A DNA stretch of 64,000 bases from Acidimicrobiales bacterium (GTDB lineage Bacteria > Actinomycetota > Acidimicrobiia > Acidimicrobiales > Aldehydirespiratoraceae): positions 248,001 to 312,000 of the forward strand of contig JAWKIR010000004.1 in the NCBI GenBank assembly GCA_041394245.1, read 5' to 3'. Below the pieces are notes generated by a model, which made no database searches, was not told the DNA's origin, and worked only from the letters and a program-made list of their open reading frames with translations. The position numbers were made by a program, and so were the translations under genes. Below are positions 35,467 through 43,688 of this stretch, in pieces. The stretch's first letter is position 1, and every line of letters starts with the position of its first letter.

Positions 35467-35865
35467 TCAATCGTCGGTCGGTTGCGTCCACGCCCGATCG
35501 AAACTCACCCGGACGACCAGGTCCGGTCCGTCGCCGTCATGGCCGTCGTGACAGGCCAGACCGAGGTCGTCGCCTTCGTCGTCGACATCGATCCAGGCTT
35601 CACCATCCCAGGCCTGCATGAGATCGCCGTCTTGCCAGACATTCCACATGCGGAGATCGCCGGCCTCGCTGGTCGCGAGCGACACCTCGGCGGGGGCGGT
35701 GTCGGCCCAGAGCACGATCCTCGTCGACGTGACGTCGCCGACAACGAGTTCGTGATCCGCATCCAGCACCAGTCCCTGCGGCCGTTCGTCCGACGCCGAC
35801 GCGCGGGTCACCGTGATGGTCGTTTCGGCCGCCGTGCCGACCACGACGAACTTCCGGGGGTTCAT
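35467..35865 (-). CDS. Hypothetical protein
   Basis: A 132-residue, strongly acidic protein rich in predicted strands (KFVVVGTAAETTITVTRASA, TRIVLWADTAPAEVSLATSEAG, then WNVWQDGDLMQAWDGEAWIDVDDEGDD). No known family. ATG 35865 overlaps the stop of the membrane-anchored gene upstream by four bases (ATGA), which strongly suggests translational coupling and a shared role. It ends the six-gene minus-strand run that contains nucleoside hydrolase and ribokinase. Confidence 0.6.
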   Translation of the reverse strand: MNPRKFVVVGTAAETTITVTRASASDERPQGLVLDADHELVVGDVTSTRIVLWADTAPAEVSLATSEAGDLRMWNVWQDGDLMQAWDGEAWIDVDDEGDDLGLACHDGHDGDGPDLVVRVSFDRAWTQPTDD

Positions 35866-36581
35866 GTCGATGTTCCGAACGGGTCGATCGGTTCGCTTCC
35901 CCAGCTCGCTCGACCGGTCTCGATGTCGACCGCCGCGCGTTCGTGGCGGCCCGTGATCGGATTGACTCGCCGTGGGGCCTTCCCCGCAGCGAGCCGGGAG
36001 CGGTTCTCCTCGCTCCATGCCCCCACCAGCCCGTGGTTCTTCCACACGCGGGACCGGATCGTTCCTGGGGCGGGTTCGGTGCCGCGGGCCGTGAGTGCCA
36101 GCGGATCGCCACCGACACTCCATCCCGGAGCCGGTTCGTCGTCGTCGACGTCGTCGTCGGCCTCGTCGGCCTCGTCGTCGTCAGGCTCGTCGGCCCCGTC
36201 GATGTTGGGGAGGGGGTCGCCGATGATGGCGGTGCGATCGATCGACGCGATCTCGCGGGACGTGACATCGACCGCGATGCGCTCGTCGACCACGAGCGCA
36301 TCGTCGAGTTGGCGAGCGCGAGTCTCGTGCTCACTCGTCCAGGTGAAGCGCAGGCTCGAAGCGCCGTAGGCGTCTCGGAGCGCAGCGCGCACCGAAGCAT
36401 CGTCCTCGAGTCGACGTCGAGCGCGTTCGGCCTTTCGCGTCGCTCGGTCGTTCGGTGGACGCTCACCCTTGGGTCGGAAGGCGCCGCGGTTCGGGTTGCC
36501 GAGCCAGTCGAGCGCGATCAGGACCGCGAGAAGCACTATCCATCCGAGCACGAACGAATAGACGACGCGATCGGGTGACAT
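35862..36581 (-). CDS. Hypothetical single-pass membrane protein with acidic linker
   Basis: A 239-residue protein with one N-terminal hydrophobic helix (VVYSFVLGWIVLLAVLIAL, residues 6-24), a basic segment with many Arg/Lys (residues 35-65), and a middle stretch of almost pure Asp/Glu (DEPDDDEADEADDDVDDDEP, about 131-150). The C-terminal 70 residues contain NHGLVGAWSEENRSRLAAGKAPRRVNP and TGRHERAAVDI, which faintly recalls a nuclease-like zinc-free fold but is not convincing. ATG 36581 is four bases after the nucleoside hydrolase stop. Unknown function; coupled to the next gene. Confidence 0.6.
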   Translation of the reverse strand: MSPDRVVYSFVLGWIVLLAVLIALDWLGNPNRGAFRPKGERPPNDRATRKAERARRRLEDDASVRAALRDAYGASSLRFTWTSEHETRARQLDDALVVDERIAVDVTSREIASIDRTAIIGDPLPNIDGADEPDDDEADEADDDVDDDEPAPGWSVGGDPLALTARGTEPAPGTIRSRVWKNHGLVGAWSEENRSRLAAGKAPRRVNPITGRHERAAVDIETGRASWGSEPIDPFGTST

Positions 36582-36585
36582 CTGG

Positions 36586-37515
36586 TCAGCCGCTCCCGAG
36601 TGAGGTGACGGCATCGACGATGATGTCGATCACGGCGGGCGCATCGACACCGCGCAACACGTCGATGTCGGCCGGGCCCGGTGCGTCGTGTCGGATGTCG
36701 ACGACCGTCATCCCGCGGGTGTGGGTTCCGTGGAGCTCCACCTCGACGGTGTGGCGCGAGCCCTCGAAGAGTTCGGGATTGGTGACGGCGATGACCGCGC
36801 ACGCATCGTGGATCGGCGCGCCCGCCCACCCCCGGATCTCGCCGGCGCGTTCGACGGCGTAGTCGAGGAGATCGGCGGCCAGTCGGGCGGGCGCGGTGTC
36901 GGCCGCTCGCATCGCGTCGCGTTCGCTGCTTCCGAGCAGGACCTGGTGGGTCACGTCGAGTCCGACCATGGTGATCGGCCCTCCGTCCCGAAAGACGATG
37001 GCTGCGGCCTCGGGATCTGCCCAGATGTTGAACTCGGCCGCCGCGGTGACGTTGCCGCCCGTGGCCGCTCCACCCATGATGGTGATCCCGCTCAGCAGCG
37101 ACGGCAGTGACGGGTCTGCCTGCAACGCCAGAGCGATGTTGGTGAGCGGACCGATGGGCACCAGGTGGAGACCGTCGACCGATCGGGCCATGTCGAGAAT
37201 GAACGTCACCGCGTCGTCTGAATCGATCGAACGGGAGACCGTCGGGATCGACACCGACCCGAGTCCGGTGGGTCCGTGCACGTGGGCGGCGTCCATCGGA
37301 TCGTTGACGAGGGGACGAGCCGCCCCGCGATGGACGGGCACGGCGAGGCCGGCGACCTCGGCGACGGCCAAAGCGTTGTGCGTCGTGTGATCGATCCCCA
37401 CATTGCCGTTGACGGTCGTGATGCCCACGAGGTCGGCGATGTGCGCGGCGGTCAGCAGGGCGATCGCGTCGTCGAGACCCGGGTCGCAGTCGATGAGCAT
37501 CGGCACGTGGGACAT
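36586..37515 (-). CDS. Inosine-uridine preferring nucleoside hydrolase
   Basis: A 309-residue enzyme that splits ribonucleosides into base and ribose. The calcium-binding signature DCDPGLDDA is at residues 9-17, with TVNGNVG at 34-40, PIGPLTNIALAL near 120, EFNIWADPEAA near 161 and a C-terminal HDACAV aspartate near 241. These are all the family metal and ribose ligands, so it looks active. It is 37 bases downstream of ribokinase in the same run, a sensible pairing: ribose freed here is phosphorylated by RbsK. Confidence 0.92.
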   Translation of the reverse strand: MSHVPMLIDCDPGLDDAIALLTAAHIADLVGITTVNGNVGIDHTTHNALAVAEVAGLAVPVHRGAARPLVNDPMDAAHVHGPTGLGSVSIPTVSRSIDSDDAVTFILDMARSVDGLHLVPIGPLTNIALALQADPSLPSLLSGITIMGGAATGGNVTAAAEFNIWADPEAAAIVFRDGGPITMVGLDVTHQVLLGSSERDAMRAADTAPARLAADLLDYAVERAGEIRGWAGAPIHDACAVIAVTNPELFEGSRHTVEVELHGTHTRGMTVVDIRHDAPGPADIDVLRGVDAPAVIDIIVDAVTSLGSG

Positions 37516-37552
37516 GGGGAAAGGGTACGTCGCGTCGGCGGTTCGACGACCG

Positions 37553-38461
37553 TCAGCTCAGGAGCGCATCGACCTCGGCCGGGGTCGGCAGCGATGGCTG
37601 GGCCCCGGGGCGCAGCGTCGTGGCGGCTCCCACTCTGACGGCCCAGCGCACCGCGTCGACCACATCGAGACCTCTCACGAGGCCGTCGGCCATCGCTGCG
37701 CAGAAGGAGTCGCCGGCCGCGGTCGTGTCGACCGGGTCGACCTCGGGAGCAGCGACGTGTTCGACGGCGTCGTCGGTGACCACCAGCGCGCCAGCGGCTC
37801 CCAAGGTGACCACGACGACGGGCGAGGGGAGGCGACGGGCGAGCCGCGCGGCAACGGCAGCGTCGACGGGGCCGCTGTGGCCGGTGAGTGTGGCCAACTC
37901 GGTCTGGTTCGGAACGAGGATGTCGACCGCGTCGAGGAGTTCCCGAGGAAGCGGGGCGGAGGGCGCCGGTGCGGGATTGAGGATGACGGTGCCGCCGGCG
38001 GCGAGCGCGGCCGCTGTCACCGCGCCGACGGGGACCTCGAGCTGGAGCAGCAGCACGGCGGCCTCGGAGACGAGCGTGCCGGCGCGAGCGACGTCGTCGG
38101 CGTCGACTCGCCCGTTCGCGCCGGGGCTGACGACGATGGCGTTGTCGCCGTCGGCATCGACCGAGATGAGCGCCACACCGTTGGGTGTGCCGACTGTGGT
38201 GATGAGTGCGCTCGTGTCGACCCCGTCGGTTTCGAGGGCGGTGCGCAGCGTGGCGCCGCCCTCGTCGTCGCCGAGCCGCCCGACCATGGCGACCCTGCGC
38301 CCGAGGCGGGCCGCGGCAACGGCCTGGTTGGCGCCCTTTCCTCCCGGGATGCGGCGCAGGTCGCCGCCGAGCACGGTCTCGCCGACGAGCGGTACGCGCT
38401 CGACGTCGACGACGAGATCGAGGTTGGCGCTCCCGACGATCGTGATTTCCGGGGTGCTCAT
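37553..38461 (-). CDS. rbsK: Ribokinase
   Basis: A 302-residue PfkB-family sugar kinase. The N-terminal signature is GSANLDLVVDVERVP, and IPGGKGANQAVAAARLG (residues about 37-53) is the ribokinase substrate motif. The ATP/anion-hole motif DTTAAGDSFCAAMADGL (about residue 246-262) contains the catalytic Asp in AAGD. NQTELA near residue 181 is also typical. Length is normal. It precedes nucleoside hydrolase and follows a phosphotransferase gene by seven bases. Confidence 0.92.
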   Translation of the reverse strand: MSTPEITIVGSANLDLVVDVERVPLVGETVLGGDLRRIPGGKGANQAVAAARLGRRVAMVGRLGDDEGGATLRTALETDGVDTSALITTVGTPNGVALISVDADGDNAIVVSPGANGRVDADDVARAGTLVSEAAVLLLQLEVPVGAVTAAALAAGGTVILNPAPAPSAPLPRELLDAVDILVPNQTELATLTGHSGPVDAAVAARLARRLPSPVVVVTLGAAGALVVTDDAVEHVAAPEVDPVDTTAAGDSFCAAMADGLVRGLDVVDAVRWAVRVGAATTLRPGAQPSLPTPAEVDALLS

Positions 38462-38468
38462 GGTTTCC

Positions 38469-39515
38469 TCAGTCGAGCGCGCCCACGAGGGCATGGGCGC
38501 GGTCCAGCAGCAGGTCGGCTCGGTCGGCGATCTCCGAGGCCGGTCCGGTCTGACGCATGCCGCCCTGGCTTCCCTGGAGACGGCGGGCGTAGACCCCCTC
38601 GACGATGCAGCCCTGCTTCCACCACGAGAACGCCTCGTAGAACGGATAGTCGGACAGGTCGAAGCCGGTGGTCGACGCATAGCGGCCGATGATGTCGGCT
38701 CTTCGCGGGAACGCCGCAGCGGTGGTCGGCGGGTCGGTCAGCCAGGTGATGTCGTCTCCCGGGTCGGCCCAGTACTGCGTCGACCACGCGAAGTCGGCGA
38801 TCGGGTCCCCCGTCGTGCACAGTTCCCAGTCGAGCACTGCCGCGAGCGAGAAGTCGGCGCCGAGCACGACATTGTCGAAGCGGTAGTCGCCGTGTGCCAG
38901 AGCGGGGCTCGCCCGTTCCTCGGGGATCCGCGCCGACAGCGCGGCATGGAGCTCGTGAACGACCGGGATCGGGCGGGCGTCGGCCCGTTCGATCTGCGTC
39001 TTCCATCGCTTCAACTGGCGGGCGATGTAGCCGTCGTGTCGACCGAGACCGGCGAGACCGACCGCGTCGAGATCAAGTGTGTGGAACGCGACCTGGCCAC
39101 CGATGAGCGCCTCGGTGGCCCGTTCGGCATCCGCCGGCGAGAGCCGGGCCGCGTCGTTCGCGGTTCGCAGGATCGTGCCGTCGACGAATCCCATCACGTA
39201 GAACGGCGCCCCGGTGACACCGACGTCGTCACAGCGTGCCAGGCAGGCGGGTACGGGCACGGCGCCACCTGCGTCGAGGGCGGACATGATCCGCCATTCC
39301 CGATCGACATCGTGGGCGGTCGCGAGCGTCGTGCCCTCCGGTGGTCGTCGGAGCGCGAACACCCGACCCTGCGCGTCGAGCACGCGATAGGTCAGGTTCG
39401 ATCCGCCGGCCGCGATCAGCGAGTACTCGAACGGACCGCTGGCATCGAGATGCTCGTCGAGCCAGCGGCTGACGGCCGCGGTTTCGAGGCCCCGCGCGCC
39501 CCCGGTCTCGCTCAT
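38469..39515 (-). CDS. Phosphotransferase (APH/ACAD10-like kinase fold)
   Basis: A 348-residue kinase-fold protein. SLIAAGGSNLTYRVLD is the nucleotide-binding loop (residues about 33-48), FALRRPP carries the phosphate-contacting residue, ALAHGDYRFDNVV (about 218-230) has the catalytic Asp and Asn, and AVLDWELCTTGDPIADFAW has the magnesium-binding Asp. This set is shared by aminoglycoside phosphotransferases and by the kinase half of ACAD10/11, which phosphorylates 4-hydroxyacyl-CoA. Given the fatty-acid-rich gene content the second role is plausible; it is inference. Its stop is seven bases before rbsK. Confidence 0.8.
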   Translation of the reverse strand: MSETGGARGLETAAVSRWLDEHLDASGPFEYSLIAAGGSNLTYRVLDAQGRVFALRRPPEGTTLATAHDVDREWRIMSALDAGGAVPVPACLARCDDVGVTGAPFYVMGFVDGTILRTANDAARLSPADAERATEALIGGQVAFHTLDLDAVGLAGLGRHDGYIARQLKRWKTQIERADARPIPVVHELHAALSARIPEERASPALAHGDYRFDNVVLGADFSLAAVLDWELCTTGDPIADFAWSTQYWADPGDDITWLTDPPTTAAAFPRRADIIGRYASTTGFDLSDYPFYEAFSWWKQGCIVEGVYARRLQGSQGGMRQTGPASEIADRADLLLDRAHALVGALD

Positions 39516-39528
39516 CTGACGCTGCGTT

Positions 39529-39942
39529 CTACTTGACGATGCCCTCTTCGAGTTCGTGGAGTCGTTTGACCGCACCGACGAGGATCTTCTTCGCCAGCTT
39601 CGAACTCTCGTCGAGCATCGAGCTGAACTCGCGGCGATTGAGCGCCTCGACGACCATGTCGGTGTCGGCGGTGACCGTCGCGGTGCGAGGAACGCCGGCG
39701 ATGACGGCGAGTTCCCCGAAGAAGTCGCCGGGTTTGAAGTGGGCGATGACGCGGCCATTGCGACGCACCGTCGCCTCGCCCTCGGCGATGATCATGAACT
39801 CGCGACCGGGCTGACCCTGCACGGTCAGATCGCGGCCGGCCTTCACGGTGATGGGCGTCATGTACGACGCGACCTTCTTGAGTTCCTTCTTCGTGAGCTC
39901 CGAGAAGAGTTCGATTTCGGCGAGCTGCTCGATGAGCGCCAT
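39529..39942 (-). CDS. Stand-alone cyclic-nucleotide-binding domain protein
   Basis: A 137-residue protein that is almost only a cNMP-binding (CAP_ED) domain: LFSELTKKELKKVASYMTPITVKAGRDLTVQGQPGREFMIIAEGEATV, then GDFFGELAVIAGVPRTATVTADTD, with the phosphate-binding cassette FFGELAVI...RTATV intact. There is no helix-turn-helix, so it is not a Crp-type regulator. It starts the minus-strand run and is 13 bases from the phosphotransferase gene. It may regulate a partner by binding cAMP; partner unknown. Confidence 0.85.
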   Translation of the reverse strand: MALIEQLAEIELFSELTKKELKKVASYMTPITVKAGRDLTVQGQPGREFMIIAEGEATVRRNGRVIAHFKPGDFFGELAVIAGVPRTATVTADTDMVVEALNRREFSSMLDESSKLAKKILVGAVKRLHELEEGIVK

Positions 39943-40010
39943 GGCTACCTCCCGGCAGGCCCGATGCCTGCGTTCTCCCGTGATGTCATAGCACCTGTGT
40001 CACGTCGAGG

Positions 40011-40970
40011 TCAGAAAACCGCGACCGGCACGACGGGCGCGCCGGTGCCGCCGACGAACGGCTCAGGGGTGGCATTGAGGAAGAACGTGTGGCGCCCGTA
40101 CTCGTTGCAGACCTGCGCGAGTTCCTCGAGATGCCAGTTCTGTCCCTGAGTGAACCCCATGTCGACGATGGCCAGACAGTGCACGGCGAGTGCGTTGTCC
40201 CAGTCGGATGGTGGGAACACTTCGAACATGTAGGTGTCGGTCGCCGCGGCCGCGATGTCGTTGCGGCGGAACCATCGCACGGCGTCGATTCCGGGTCCCG
40301 GACTGTCGGCGGTGCCCGCTTCGCCCATCGTGTAGGTGTGGGCGCTTCCCCCCAGGTAGTACTGCATCCGACCCGTGCGGATCAGCACGATGTCGCCCGA
40401 CTGGATGTCGACGCCGGCCCACTCGGCGGCCGCATCGAGGTCGGCCCCGGTGACCTCGTGGTTGTCGGGCAACCGGCCGAGCCCCTTCGAACCGGCGATG
40501 TCGAGCAGGACCCCGCGACCGACGAGCGCCTTCACGTGCTCGATCCCGAGCACCGTCGAGCCGTCGCGTGCCGTGATGGTCGATGCGGGAATGCCGTTGT
40601 AGAGCTTGTGGTCGTAGCTCACGTGCGAGAGTCCGTCCCAGTGCGTGCCCGCCTGCAGTCCCATCGTGACCATGTCGTCGGAGAAGTGCGGCACCATGCC
40701 GTTGCCGTCGGCGTCGCCGAGATCCGCATGGTCGATCGTTCCCATGACATGGACCGGATTGATGCGAGTGGGGATCTGCCCGATCTGGACACCGTCGTGC
40801 TTGAGGTCGATCGCCAGTGAGATCGCCCGCCCGTGTTCGACCGATGCCGCGGCTGCGGCGATGGCTTCGGGAGTGATCAGGTTGAGCGTTCCGATGCGGT
40901 CGTCGTCGCCCCACCGGCCCCAGTTGCGGACCTCGGCGGCGACCTCGTGGAAGAAAGCGTTGAACGACAT
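40011..40970 (-). CDS. Cyclase-family (kynurenine-formamidase-like) hydrolase
   Basis: A 319-residue metal-dependent hydrolase of the cyclase family (PF04199). The family's signature appears as LQAGTHWDGLSHVSYDHKLYNG (residues about 106-127), where His and Asp bind the metal, with DIQSGDIVLIRTG near 198 and a C-terminal LEELAQVCNEYGRHTFFLNATPE. The N-terminal part (WGRWGDDDRIGTLNLITPEA) is typical of the long actinobacterial members. Reaction unknown; homologues open amide or lactone rings. Start ATG 40970; the long frame upstream is antisense to the NfeD/SPFH genes. Confidence 0.82.
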   Translation of the reverse strand: MSFNAFFHEVAAEVRNWGRWGDDDRIGTLNLITPEAIAAAAASVEHGRAISLAIDLKHDGVQIGQIPTRINPVHVMGTIDHADLGDADGNGMVPHFSDDMVTMGLQAGTHWDGLSHVSYDHKLYNGIPASTITARDGSTVLGIEHVKALVGRGVLLDIAGSKGLGRLPDNHEVTGADLDAAAEWAGVDIQSGDIVLIRTGRMQYYLGGSAHTYTMGEAGTADSPGPGIDAVRWFRRNDIAAAATDTYMFEVFPPSDWDNALAVHCLAIVDMGFTQGQNWHLEELAQVCNEYGRHTFFLNATPEPFVGGTGAPVVPVAVF

Positions 40971-41042
40971 GGGCGGGAGCGTAAACCAGCTCGGCGCCGC
41001 CCCGCAGACTCGAATCCGTACTAACTTCCGCTCAGATACGAA

Positions 41043-41570
41043 ATGAGCGGGCTCTACCTCTTCTTCCTCGCCGTCGGGGCGCCGTTGTTGCTCTGGATGG
41101 TCTTTGTCGGGGATTCCGACGGCGGCGACGGCTTCGGTCTCGATGGCGACAGCGAGCTCACCGTGCTGCCGTTGTCGGCCATCGCCGCCTTCATGGCGAC
41201 CTTCGGTGGCATCGGGGTGATCGGAGAGCTGACCGGAGCCGGCTTTCTCGCCACCTTCGTTCTCGCGATCGTGCTCGCGCTGGGCGTGGGCTACGCCAGT
41301 CATCGCCTGTTCAAGTGGATCAAGACCCCGGGTGCGTCGAGCGAGGTGACCGACGCCGAACTCGAGGGAAAGATCGCGCGGGTGTCGCTCCCCATCAGCG
41401 GCGAGTTCCGCGGCAGGATCGTGCTCGACGTTGCCGGTGCTCGCGAACAGATGACCGCGTCGCCCTTCGACGGCTCGGCGATCGATGTCGGCGAACCGGT
41501 CGTGATCGTCCGGATCGAACACGGCGTGGCGCTCGTGGCACCGATGACCCCCGATCTCTCACTCGAATGA
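41043..41570 (+). CDS. NfeD-like membrane protein
   Basis: A 175-residue protein with hydrophobic segments at about 4-20, 40-58 and 65-85, followed by a beta-rich OB-fold tail (residues 95-175: ELEGKIARVSLPISGEFRGRIVL, IEHGVALVAPM). This layout matches short NfeD-type partners, which are encoded beside flotillins as here: the SPFH gene starts 65 bases downstream. The pair usually forms membrane microdomains. The lead for the partner is from context. Confidence 0.7.
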   Translation: MSGLYLFFLAVGAPLLLWMVFVGDSDGGDGFGLDGDSELTVLPLSAIAAFMATFGGIGVIGELTGAGFLATFVLAIVLALGVGYASHRLFKWIKTPGASSEVTDAELEGKIARVSLPISGEFRGRIVLDVAGAREQMTASPFDGSAIDVGEPVVIVRIEHGVALVAPMTPDLSLE

Positions 41571-41634
41571 CCGACAATCCTCGGCGGCATGGGCCGCCTC
41601 GTGAACGCGTCGTAGACGCAGAAGGAATCTCCAC

Positions 41635-42969
41635 ATGGGACTCATAATCGGCGCAGCACTCTTGGTGGTCTTCGTGTTGCTGGCGATCATCTCGATCGCG
41701 AGCTCGGTGCTGGTGATCTGCCCGCCGAACCAGGTCGCCATCATCACGGGGCGCAAGCGGGTGCTCTCCGACGGTCGGACCGTCGGCTACCGGATCATCA
41801 AGGGTGGTCGGGCCTACAAGATGCCCATCTTCGAGCAGGTGGCGTGGATGGATCTCAACACCATCCCGCTCGAGGTCTCGGTCACCAACGCGTACTCGAG
41901 AGGCACGATCCCGCTCAATGTGCAGGGCATCGCCAACGTCAAGATCTCGAGCCGGGAGGGTGTCCTCGAGAACGCGGCGGAGCGTTTCCTCAACGTTCCG
42001 AACGCCTCCATCGGCCAGATCGCCAAGGAGACCCTCGAGGCCAACCTCCGGGGCGTGCTCGCCACGCTCTCGCCCGAGGAGGTCAACGAGGATCGGCTGA
42101 AGTTCTCCCAGCAGCTGATCGACGAGGCCGACGACGACATGAAGACGCTCGGGCTCGACCTCGACGTCATGAAGATCCAGAACGTCACCGACGACAACCT
42201 CTATCTCGAGTCGGTGGGTCGGCGACTCACCGCCGAGGTCGTGAAGGAGGCGCGCGTCGCGGAGGCGAATCGACAGTCCGAGTCGGAGCGGGCCGAGGCC
42301 GACGCTCGTCAGCTCGCCGAGATCGCGACGGTCCAGGCGCAGCGGAAGATCGTCGAGGAGCAGAACATGCTCCGCGTCCGCACCGCCGAGCTCGACGCTG
42401 TTGCCCGGGCCAAGGAAGAGGAAGCCGCGGTCGCCGGCGACATCGCTCGTGCGGTCGCCGAGCAGGACCTCGAGCAGCAGCGCATCGAGTTGGAGCGGCG
42501 CCGACTCGAAGCGAACGTGGTCACGCCTGCCCGCGCCAACCTCGAGGCCAAGCAGCTGTCGGCTCAGGCCGATGCGGCCAGGATCATCGAGGACGGCAAG
42601 GCCCAGGTCGAGGTGTTCCGCCGGCTGACCGAGCAGTACAAGGAGGCCGGCGACGACGGCCAGCGGATCTTCGTGCTCAACATGCTTCCCGAGCTCGTCG
42701 ACAAGATCGTCTCGACCGTCAGTGGCATCTCGATCGACCGGGTCGCGGTCGTCGACGGCGGAGGCGGCGGTGGCGGCGGTGGCATCCCCGGCCTGGTCTC
42801 ACAGCTCCCGGCTGCAGTCGTGAGCCTCACCGAGCAGATCGAGGCGGCCACCGGCGTCGACATCTTGAAGAGCATGCGACCGGACGACGCGCCGGCCGTG
42901 AATGGCGATGACGGTCCGAGTGGATCCGAACTTCCCCCGCCGCCGCCTCCGGCACCGGGTGACGAGTAG
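41635..42969 (+). CDS. Flotillin/SPFH-domain protein
   Basis: A 444-residue membrane-anchored protein. One N-terminal helix (IIGAALLVVFVLLAIISIAS, residues 3-22) precedes an SPFH domain (about 30-190, with VRTVGYRIIKGG-like GRTVGYRIIKGGRAYKMPIFEQV). A long Ala/Glu-rich coiled coil (about 200-335) carries the flotillin pattern of Glu-Ala repeats (EARVAEANRQSESERAEADAR). A glycine run (GGGGGGGGG near 380-388) and a Pro-rich C-terminus follow. It forms multimeric scaffolds in the membrane. Overlap with the downstream minus-strand gene is only a few bases away, convergently. Confidence 0.87.
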   Translation: MGLIIGAALLVVFVLLAIISIASSVLVICPPNQVAIITGRKRVLSDGRTVGYRIIKGGRAYKMPIFEQVAWMDLNTIPLEVSVTNAYSRGTIPLNVQGIANVKISSREGVLENAAERFLNVPNASIGQIAKETLEANLRGVLATLSPEEVNEDRLKFSQQLIDEADDDMKTLGLDLDVMKIQNVTDDNLYLESVGRRLTAEVVKEARVAEANRQSESERAEADARQLAEIATVQAQRKIVEEQNMLRVRTAELDAVARAKEEEAAVAGDIARAVAEQDLEQQRIELERRRLEANVVTPARANLEAKQLSAQADAARIIEDGKAQVEVFRRLTEQYKEAGDDGQRIFVLNMLPELVDKIVSTVSGISIDRVAVVDGGGGGGGGGIPGLVSQLPAAVVSLTEQIEAATGVDILKSMRPDDAPAVNGDDGPSGSELPPPPPPAPGDE

Positions 42970-42972
42970 CCG

Positions 42973-43617
42973 CTACCGGGCCAGCCGTTCGAGCAGGGCA
43001 CGGTCGAGCAGCTCGACCCGGCCCCGACCCACCACGATCGCCCCCTCGGCCTCCGCGGCTTTGAGGGGGCGATTCGCCGTCTGGCGACGAGTGCCGGCCA
43101 TTGCCGCGATGTCTTCCTGACGCACCCTGATGACGATGGGGGTCGTTCCCTCGTCGAAGGCATCGGCGAGCCTCAGCACGACGCGCAGGACCCGGGTATC
43201 GACGGACGTGAAGAGCACTTCCATGAGCTGCGCCATGGTCTCGGCCAGCTTCTCGGCGAGGATCTCGAGGAGCCGGCGATCGACATCTGGATCGGCCCGT
43301 CGGAGTTCGTCGAGGCGGGCTCGGGGGAGTGAGAGGGTCTCGGTCGGCTCCAGGGCGGTGACCTTGGCCGTACGTCGTCCGTCGCCGACGATCGCCAACT
43401 CGCCCAGCACCTCACCAGGGCCGCGCACCGCGAGGGCCGCGACATCGCCGCGGACCGTCGACACCTCGACCAACACTCGGCCCTTCTCGATGACGTGGAA
43501 CGTGTCGCCGATCTCGCCCTCGTGGAAGATCGGTTCGTCGCGGGCGTATCGCCGCCGGACCATCTGCTGCCGCCAGGCCGGACCTGCGGGTCCGAGCTCC
43601 TCGAGGAATCCGACCAT
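42973..43617 (-). CDS. Crp/Fnr-family transcriptional regulator
   Basis: A 214-residue regulator with an N-terminal cyclic-nucleotide-type sensor barrel (residues about 25-120; IFHEGEIGDTFHVIEKGRVLVEV and LGELAIVGDGRRTAKVTA) and a C-terminal winged helix with RVRQEDIAAMAGTRRQTANRPLKAAEAEGAIVVGRGRVELLDR (about 170-210), the Crp recognition helix. The ligand may be cAMP but this is not proven. It is divergent from a TetR/KstR-like gene across a 71-base region containing a palindrome. Confidence 0.87.
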   Translation of the reverse strand: MVGFLEELGPAGPAWRQQMVRRRYARDEPIFHEGEIGDTFHVIEKGRVLVEVSTVRGDVAALAVRGPGEVLGELAIVGDGRRTAKVTALEPTETLSLPRARLDELRRADPDVDRRLLEILAEKLAETMAQLMEVLFTSVDTRVLRVVLRLADAFDEGTTPIVIRVRQEDIAAMAGTRRQTANRPLKAAEAEGAIVVGRGRVELLDRALLERLAR

Positions 43618-43640
43618 GGGCGAAGCGTACCGGTTCCGCT

Positions 43641-43659
43641 GTTCGCGGATTTCGCGAAC
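43641..43659. promoter_or_regulatory. Candidate operator between Crp- and KstR-like genes
   Basis: GTTCGCG and CGCGAAC form a perfect inverted repeat of 7-base arms with a 5-base centre (GATTT), in the middle of the divergent 71-base gap. Its place between two regulator genes fits an autoregulatory site for one or both. No binding evidence. Confidence 0.45.
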
Positions 43660-43688
43660 CCGGTGGGCGTCCGGCACACTTTCAGGCC

